A stretch of DNA of 64,000 nucleotides from Ectocarpus siliculosus (taxonomy: Eukaryota; Sar; Phaeophyceae; Ectocarpales; Ectocarpaceae): contig FN649731.1 of the NCBI GenBank assembly GCA_000310025.1, positions 964,823 through 1,028,822 on the forward strand, read 5' to 3'. Position numbers and translations under genes: made by a program. Below are positions 57,901 to 64,000 of this stretch, piece after piece. The notes under the pieces were generated by a model. That model saw only the letters and a list, made by a program, of their open reading frames with translations. It was not told the origin of the DNA and made no database searches. Every line of letters starts with the position of its first letter. The first letter of the stretch is position 1.

Positions 57901-59805
57901 CGAGCGTCGCCAGTGATTGGTATCAAGTTGTGCAAAGATCCCCCCGCGGCCATAATTTAGGTCCAGATTTATCACTAGGTCTGCGTCGCACTTTTGTAAC
58001 GACAGGTACAACAAACAAAATACCAAAACAACAACCAACCATGTATTGATCAGAAAATACAACAAAGGACGAAACCAACCGAAAACCACGATCCCAATAT
58101 TGTGTACTTGTAAAGTCAGAAAGCTTGTTATCCACAGACGTTCGAAAACGAGAAAATAAAAGTCGACACTGGTCTCACGCGTAGACGTTGTCCTCGAACA
58201 AGCCCGTTCCCAGCACGGCCGCCTTGCAGGAGGAGTACACCGACAGCTGGGTCGCGGACCCAACCATAACCCTCATCACGGACGCGCTCGTGCCCCGGGT
58301 CAGCCCGCGCAGCCCTCTTTTTTTTTTTTTTTTTTTTGCACGATATCCGTAAAGGCATGCCATGTCCCTCGGTACCTGTGTTGCATGCGTACACAAGTCC
58401 ATCGTACCAAAGCGGAGTGTGTCTGTACCCATTGGGCAACATGGCGGAAGGCGAGCTTCCACCTCCCCCTGGCCCGTGTAGGAATACATCCCGTCACGTC
58501 CAAGAATATGTGCATTCATTTGTCAGTTGTCACGGAGGCCGGTGGCGGCTTTGAGGTCTTCTCTTGTGTGCGCCGTAGTTTCACGTTCGATGAGAGAGCC
58601 TAACGGAGGAGCAAGTGCGACAACAACAACAGCAGCACACGGTACCGTCTCTCGCGGCACGTCCACACAGCGTCAACGTTCAACAGCCCCCACGCTCTTG
58701 CTTGCCCCCCTCCTCGTTGGGATGAAGCGAGCCTGGCTGCGTGCTGTTCACCTGAAGCACTCTGCAGAGGATTTGTGGGCACCGCGTGCAACCCGCGCCC
58801 GCGAGATCGCGTACCTATTTCAGATTGGGCTGCACCGACAACCTTGAATAGCAGCGCTCACGGCTGCTTACATCGGGGGGATGCCGATCTGCCGCTGCTA
58901 GCCGTTCTGTGCCTCCTGCTGGACTTAAGGCAAAGAAGAGCTGCACCTGGCTAGCGTTTGCCGACGAATCACTGAGTACATCGCCAACAACTCACAACAG
59001 TCACGGAACACCTCGCACCCACCGAAACTCCCCGCCCCCAGCCGTCCTGAGGCTGTGCGCCTTCGACTGGCTTTGCAGCCGGGCCTTGACCAAAAACACA
59101 GGAGACCCGATCAGCGCCCCCGCCGCCCCGCACGCCGCCCCCGCAGCGAGGTTCCGGAAGAAAAAGCCAATCTTGCCCTTGTTCTCGGCGTCGACCCCAA
59201 GGGCTTTTTGCACAGGTGCGAACAGGGACAAACGTGTCCCGTTCATCAAAATCTGTTATTTTTTATAGTTTGTGAAGGGGTGGTGGCGGTGGCAGCGGTG
59301 CTGGTTGTAGCGAAGTGTAGGGGGCGGAGGGTGGGAAAAGCGACGTTCGAGCGGATGGTATGGTCGTAAGGAATAAAGCCAGAGAAAAGTAAAATACATC
59401 TACCGAGAGAGCGGGAGGGAGAGAGAGACGGAGAGAAAAAGAGAGGGAAACAGAGAGAGGTACAGAGGGCGAGCGATGGAGAGAAACAGACAGAGAGAGA
59501 CAGAGGGAGAGAGACGGAGAGAGGGAGAGAGACAGAGAGGGAGAGGGAGAGGGCGAGAGAGACATACTCCGCTGAACAACGGCATTGGCTGCGAGGCAAA
59601 CACGGACAACAGATACCTGGTACATGAGACCCGGCAGCAGTCCGGCCTGAATCCCCCGAACCCCCTCGTCCCTGCAGATCTTGTAGAAGGCATGGAGGGC
59701 ATTCTTGTAGGGGGCTCGATAGACCTGGGTAGTCTGCTGGCTTTGGCCGGCCTTCCGCAGCACCAGTTCGCTCTGCAACTGCATTCGTGTCTTCACCACG
59801 TCCAT
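54922..59805 (-). CDS. Mitochondrial carrier, SLC25A34/35 (Oac1) type, 5' end missing
   Basis: Inner-membrane transporter; relatives move oxaloacetate and other anions. Minus-strand exons: 59617-59805, 59023-59252, 58752-58814, 58179-58316, 57279-57444, 56418-56456, 54922-54990. They join in frame to 297 residues plus stop. The three carrier signatures are visible: MDVVKTR (its Pro would be in the missing exon), SPVFLVKAR (hydrophobic in place of the acidic residue, as in SLC25A35) and NPLDVVSTR. Family landmarks include GLMYQ, ILMNGTRL, LIGSP, VMVGSATQLSVYSS, LYKGWTAQYFRLG and PHTIYTFLFWEQ. The first ~20 residues are absent because no upstream exon was found. The 58179-58316 exon begins right after an A-tract on the coding strand, and the junction seems ~6 residues short, so that acceptor is uncertain. 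Confidence 0.85.
55184..55706 (-). repeat. C-run-bounded repeat, copy 4
   Basis: Runs from TGTACTCATAGTCGTGCATG (55184), preceded by G-runs at 55151-55183, to GATGGCAGAACA (55706), followed by GGGGGGGGCGGGGGGGCGGGG-like sequence to about 55742. It lies in the last intron of the carrier gene. Confidence 0.8.
55745..55780 (+). pseudogene. Transposase exon-end fragment
   Basis: 36 bp identical to 63965-64000, the last coding bases of a MULE transposase exon (WTTSRVE) with its splice donor and the start of the intron. It lies directly after copy 4 of the C-run-bounded repeat. The similarity may extend further into the intron, beyond the window's right edge. Confidence 0.7.
56082..56126. other. 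Assembly gap, 45 N
   Basis: Unsequenced bases, followed at 56145-56169 by a long G-run, in the last intron of the carrier gene. The gap was probably caused by the homopolymer. Confidence 0.99.
59405..59572. repeat. GA/GACA-rich microsatellite
   Basis: About 170 bp of GAGAGA, GACAGAG and GGGAGA units in the carrier intron between its first two visible exons. Confidence 0.85.
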
Positions 59806-61234
59806 CTGTGTGCCCAAGAAGCCACAAAGACGGCACGGATGCCAAAAATGCGTTTAACAAGGGACCCTGCGGGGGGAGCTGAGTTTGAGCTCAGCTGCTA
59901 CGTTTGTCGTAGTAGAGAACAAGATAACGCTTGGTTCGTCAGGTTGTGACTTGTTAAAATTCAAGTCGGGCAGGACAAAATCTAAATCTAAACCGCCTTC
60001 AAATAGTTGTGTTTAAATCATGTTGCGGTAGTGTTGCCCACCACATACATCAGAGAGAGGCAACATGTAGAAAAACTTTACGAGGGGAGCTCACCGGATT
60101 TGAAAGGACAGAGGCGCAAGACGTAGCTGACCCTGCCAACAAAAAATCAACGACAGGGTGTCGAGGTTCCTTCGTCGGAAGGCTCTCCTGTCGTGGCGCT
60201 ACCTCTGTCCCGACCGCCGACATCCTGAACCCTGAGCACTCCCGACGTTGTTTCTGCCTCTACACAGCAGGCAGATCGGAAGACGAAATGCGTGCTTGGT
60301 TCAACTTTACTACCGAAACACGAACACGGACTGAAAAATGTCCTACTCCGGCCTTGCGCTGCTTTTGGCAGGGCGGCTCTCTTCTCTCTACTCTTGACCC
60401 CCTCGAAAAATCTCCGTGCGCCCTTCAGTTTGACATCGGCGGGGGAATCAGCAAGGAAAGTCTATAACTGAACCATAATGCCTCGGTTCCGACGGGGAAC
60501 ATGAGGGTTCGTCCCCGGGTGAAATAAACCAGCCGGCCCACTTATAGAAGAGAACCACAGTCCAAACATCCATATGGATCGAAACCCCGGGAAACCGCCC
60601 GGAGTGTCCCCGAAGAGGTTCTTCTCCCTCTCCTATAAAAGCAGCGATAATCACGGCGGCGGAGAGCCGTCTGAAGGCGGCGACACGCACCCGCACGCTG
60701 GGGGAAGACGAGGAGACAACACACAACGATAACTGGTGAGATCCCGTCCCGACAGGCGTCCGTGCATCCTCTGTGTCTGTGCCTCACCCTCACCCTCTCT
60801 GTGATGTTTTTTTTGGAAATAAAATAGCAACGGCCGCACCCGCACCAGCGCCATGTGTGTGTTGGTCTGTCTCCTGTGTTGCAGCCTCCCTCATGCTGTC
60901 CCACGTGTCGATGCTGCTCTGTACCTGTTGTTGCCGTCGTACGTACGTTGGTGATCATGTGCCTGCACTGGTGTGGTCAGGCCAGGCCAGGCCCTGCCTG
61001 TTGTCCTTGCCGTATAGTCCGGAGTCTTTTCTTCTGGCTGCTCGGCTGTATGGTGGTGCTACAGCAGTGCTGGGCTGGTAGAGGTGCAGGCATTGTGCAC
61101 GCACTTGCCCAACCCCTTAACTTCATGTGTCTACCCTCCATGTTCGCGTCGTGGGACCCGTGGCCTGCCGTGCGGTAGTGTCATTGCTAGGAATGCTTCC
61201 ATCCAGTGCTGCTCTGTCGGCCTCTTACGGTGCT
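59806..61234. other. Upstream of the carrier exons; no gene assigned
   Basis: The missing first exon of the carrier should lie in or beyond this stretch, but no segment encoding a ...(T/F)NP end before a GT donor was found. The plus-strand frame at 60009-60467 has no recognisable features. Confidence 0.35.
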
Positions 61235-61538
61235 CGTCATGCTGGGCGCTGCGGGAGCCTTTGCGGGCTACCCTGTACAAGCCCACCCCGTACAGCAACA
61301 ACAGCAGCAGATATTGACCACCAGCCCTCCGCCCGAAACGCAGGCGAGACGGGTTGATGTTTGACAAGTGCGGTTCGACGTGACACCGGCAATGTTTGTT
61401 CCGTGGGTGTAGCACGCCAGTGGATTGTCGCTGCTGTGCTGTACCTCGTGCCTTTCAACGCGTGCACGTACGGTTCGCTGTTTTCGTGTACTCAGCGGTG
61501 GACGGCGAAACGTTTCATTTGTCTTGTCTTGTGATCAA
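61235..61538 (+). repeat. Gln-rich 3'-end unit 1
   Basis: Encodes FAGYPVQAHPVQQQQQQ, then LTTSPPPETQARRV and a stop, followed by a shared 3' region (GTGGGTGTAGCACGCCA, CTCGTGCCTTTCAACGCGTG, CAGCGGTGGACGGCGAAACG, TTTCATTTGTCTTGTCTTGTG). Its upstream part is out of frame relative to unit 2, so it is probably a pseudo-exon. Confidence 0.6.
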
Positions 61539-61596
61539 ACGTTGACATGGTGTCCTTCCATTCCGCCGCGTGGTGGGTTTCGCGTGCGGTTGCAGG

Positions 61597-62073
61597 CCAT
61601 GCTTTCACCTCGCACTGGTCTGCCGTTGGGAACTCCGGCCCCTGTGGGTGCTCCCGATGCTGGGGCCGCCGGAGGTTTTGCGGGCTACCCTGTACAAGCC
61701 CACCCCGTACAGCAACAACAGCAGCAGACATTGACCACCAGCCCCCCGCCGGAAACGCAGGCGAGACGGGTTGGTGCTTGACACGTGCCGTTCGGCGTGA
61801 CACCCACAATGTTTTTTTGTGTGCTTTACTTGATGTTGCTGCTGCTGTTCCCCTTGGCCCCATGAAAAGAGCACCGGTATCTGGCATTCCCCCGGTCCAC
61901 ATCAAGGCTCCCTGTAGAGGCCCTGCCATTGTTTTCGTGGGTGTAGCACGCCAATTGATTGTCCCTGCTGTGCTGCACCTCGTGCCTTTCAACGCGTGCA
62001 CGTTCGGTTCGCTGTTTTCGTGTACTCAGCGGTGGACGGCGAAACGTTTCATTTGTCTTGTCTTGTGAATCAA
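61597..62073 (+). repeat. Gln-rich 3'-end unit 2
   Basis: A splice acceptor (GCGGTTGCAG at 61596) leads into MLSPRTGLPLGTPAPVGAPD, then AGAAGGFAGYPVQAHPVQ, six Gln in all, TLTTSPPPETQARR and a stop at 61781. The shared 3' region follows, but with ~130 bp that unit 1 lacks. It looks like the last exon and 3' UTR of a gene whose other exons are not here. It may be the tail of a transposase copy related to the one that follows, but that is conjecture. Confidence 0.5.
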
Positions 62074-62277
62074 ATATGGGGCAAGGAAGATTGAACTCGT
62101 TGGAGTAGGTCTACAGTGGCTCCCGTCGTATCCCACGGTTTGTCATGGTTGGTAGTCATGATGCCGCATGACGAACGGCCCTTGAAGCGTGGTACTGCTG
62201 TCGCCTCCACATTGTTACCCTGTTTGTCTGTGACACGCCACTTATTTTTGTGCTCCCGGCTCTCCCATACGGCGCAG

Positions 62278-63988
62278 GTCATGGGATGAAGCCAAAAGAG
62301 GTGACGAAAGCAATGAAGGCGTTGCACGAGGACAGCGACATCGACATCAACAAGCGCGCGGTGCAGAACGCAGCTGCCATTGTGCACGGGGCGGAGAAGC
62401 CGAGAGATGCTGCCGATGCGTACGAAGAGGTGTGTCCATGTGTCCGTTGAGACTGTTGCCTCTCTTGTTTGTGTGTGGGATGTTGGGTTTTGCTCAAGGC
62501 GGTATCCGCGGCGACAAGACACATACGATCGCAGGTGACAACCGGGAGAATATATGCCCCATGACACCAAACCAAGAAATGTTGGAGGTAAAAAATGTGT
62601 GCCGTGCCGTCGTCGTGGTTTTGCGCTGATGCCCTCGATGTTTCCGGGCGCTTAACATGTTGCAATTTCAGGTCATGGCCGCGACGGCCGACGGCGGAGT
62701 GTGCGAGATCAAGATGGATGACAGCGGCCGCCTGACGCACATCTGGTGGCAAACGAGAGAGCAGGTAGGTCGCCGGTCGTTGTGCCCCATACGAATATTC
62801 CCCAGCCGGAAGGTTTGCTTTCATTTTAGCATCTCGCACGTACCGCTTCGCCGTCCGCAAATGTAGGACGTCTGACCGAAAGCACGCCGTAGGCAAGGGT
62901 GGGGGTGCGTTGTGACGCGTCCAACACACGTCACACCCACAATTAAGTGCTCTCGATCCCCTTCGACGTCATGCTCCGAATACGCAGGTGGCGCTTTGGA
63001 ATCGGTACGGTCACGTTGCGCTCTACGACGACACCGCTGTCAAGAACAGATACCGTATGCCTCTCGGTGTGCTCGCTGTCGTCGATTCGGAGTATCGGAC
63101 GCGGATCGTCGGCCAAAGCATAACGGCCGACACCACAACGGACACTTTCCTGTGGATGTTGAAGAGTGCGTTGGAGTCTCGCGGGAAGCAGCCGGATACC
63201 TTCATCCAGGACACGGACGCGGCGATGACGGCGGCGGTGCGAGAGGTGTTCCCGGACGCGCTGGCGAGGCGCAATTTATGGCACCTCAACCAGAACGTTA
63301 TCAAGGCCCTCGCTAAAGTCCTTGGTGGGTACATGAAGGTGCGCTCTACTGTGTGTGTTGGCGTGGTTAGTCTGGCCTCTCGTATTGTCCTGGTCGCGCG
63401 ACGTACGCTGCCCACTCTAGCCCCCCTCCCCCACTCCCGCTTGTATCCCCTGTGCGAGTTGGTGCGTTGTCATGGATCAGTGTCGCCTACTTGGAAGAGT
63501 GATATCCAGCGTCTCTGCGTAGACCGTGATGCGGAGACGACCTCGGCTTCGACGGAAACATACCTCACGACGTCCAGTGCACACAGAAAAAGCAGCAGCA
63601 GCAGCAGCAGGTTGTAAGCACCAATGGTATGTCGCTGAGTTTTTTCAACCCTCTCCTCGTCTCGCCTTAGCGCTAACGAAGTGTACGGGGTTGTTGGTGG
63701 CAGTCAATCGTACAGACCGGTAGCCCATATCGCAAAGGCCCCAACTCACGCAACACCCACCCGGCCCACGTCGTTTGTGTTTTCCGCAGCCTTTCATGGA
63801 CGAGTTCAGGTGTGTGCGTCAGCAGCTGTCATTGGCGAAGTTCGAACGGAAGTTCAACGCCCTCATCGAAAAGTACCCGAAGGCGGAGAAGTACATGCAA
63901 GTAGTATATGACGACCGTGCACGGTGGGCGGAATATGTGTCGCCCCTGGTGTTCTCCGTGGGTTCGTGGACGACATCAAGAGTTGAAG
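62278..63988 (+). CDS. MULE-type transposase, partial
   Basis: DNA transposase of the Mutator-like class; it continues past the right edge. Probable exons: 62278-62429 (MKPKEVTKAMKAL..AAAIVHGAEKP), a short one near 62536-62588 (DNRENICPMTPNQEMLE, phase unresolved), 62672-62764 (EIKMDDSGRLTHIWWQTREQ), 62988-63338 (VALYDDTAVKNRYRMPLGVL ... TFIQDTDAAMTAAVREVFPD ... LWHLNQNVIKAL) and 63790-63988 (ending SVGSWTTSRVE). The DxT-x-x-x-N-x-Y-x-x-PL block, the second Asp in IQDTDAAM and the TTSRVE helix are hallmarks of MULE/FAR1-like transposases. Either the second exon is mis-modelled or the copy is frame-broken there. No terminal repeats are visible. Confidence 0.75.
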
Positions 63989-64000
63989 GTGCGTGTATGC

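Overview
This 64 kb window is nuclear DNA of an intron-rich eukaryote. Exons are short and separated by GT-AG introns of about 0.3-3 kb. There are long CT/GA and CTGT microsatellites, tRNA-derived retroposons, terminal-inverted-repeat elements and two assembly gaps (45087-45279 and 56082-56126). One gene appears to start with a heterokont-style plastid presequence. Together with the repeat content and gene architecture, this suggests a stramenopile, most likely a brown alga of the Ectocarpus type. That assignment is inference; no marker gene in the window proves it.

Six multi-exon genes could be rebuilt by joining exons whose splice phases agree. (1) The 5' two-fifths of a replication factor C small subunit (human RFC4 / yeast Rfc2 type) lies on the minus strand at 173-4487 and runs off the left edge. 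(2) A 21-exon, 1582-residue TRP-like cation channel with divergent ankyrin-like repeats lies on the plus strand at 13269-31462. (3) A seven-exon gene on the minus strand (34337-46277) encodes a probable plastid NAD(P)-binding Rossmann protein of a conserved but unnamed algal/plant family. (4) An 11-exon gene on the plus strand (46578-53258) encodes a 630-residue type II membrane or secreted protein with a cysteine-rich ectodomain; I do not recognise it. It starts 300 bp from gene 3 in a head-to-head arrangement. (5) A mitochondrial carrier of the SLC25A34/35 / yeast Oac1 type lies on the minus strand (54922-59805), with its first exon not found. (6) A MULE-type transposase lies on the plus strand (62278 to the right edge).

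A shorter open reading frame at 6628 encodes an acidic protein built from two 58-residue repeats. One complete tRNA-Thr(AGU) gene lies at 39554-39627 beside a truncated tandem relative.

The rest is mostly mobile and repetitive DNA: a piggyBac-like TTAA-flanked MITE in RFC intron 1; a tRNA-derived SINE with a clear target-site duplication at 12498; a second tRNA-headed family at 32.3 kb; three TIR elements (8.1, 9.3 and 41.8 kb); degraded non-LTR retrotransposon tails (11.2 and 43.0 kb); and a ~510-590 bp non-coding repeat bounded by C/G homopolymer runs, with four near-complete copies and two fragments. The first assembly gap is the centre of a large palindrome. Transposon copies sit mainly in introns and in the 4.5-13.2, 31.5-34.3 and 59.8-62.2 kb spacers.
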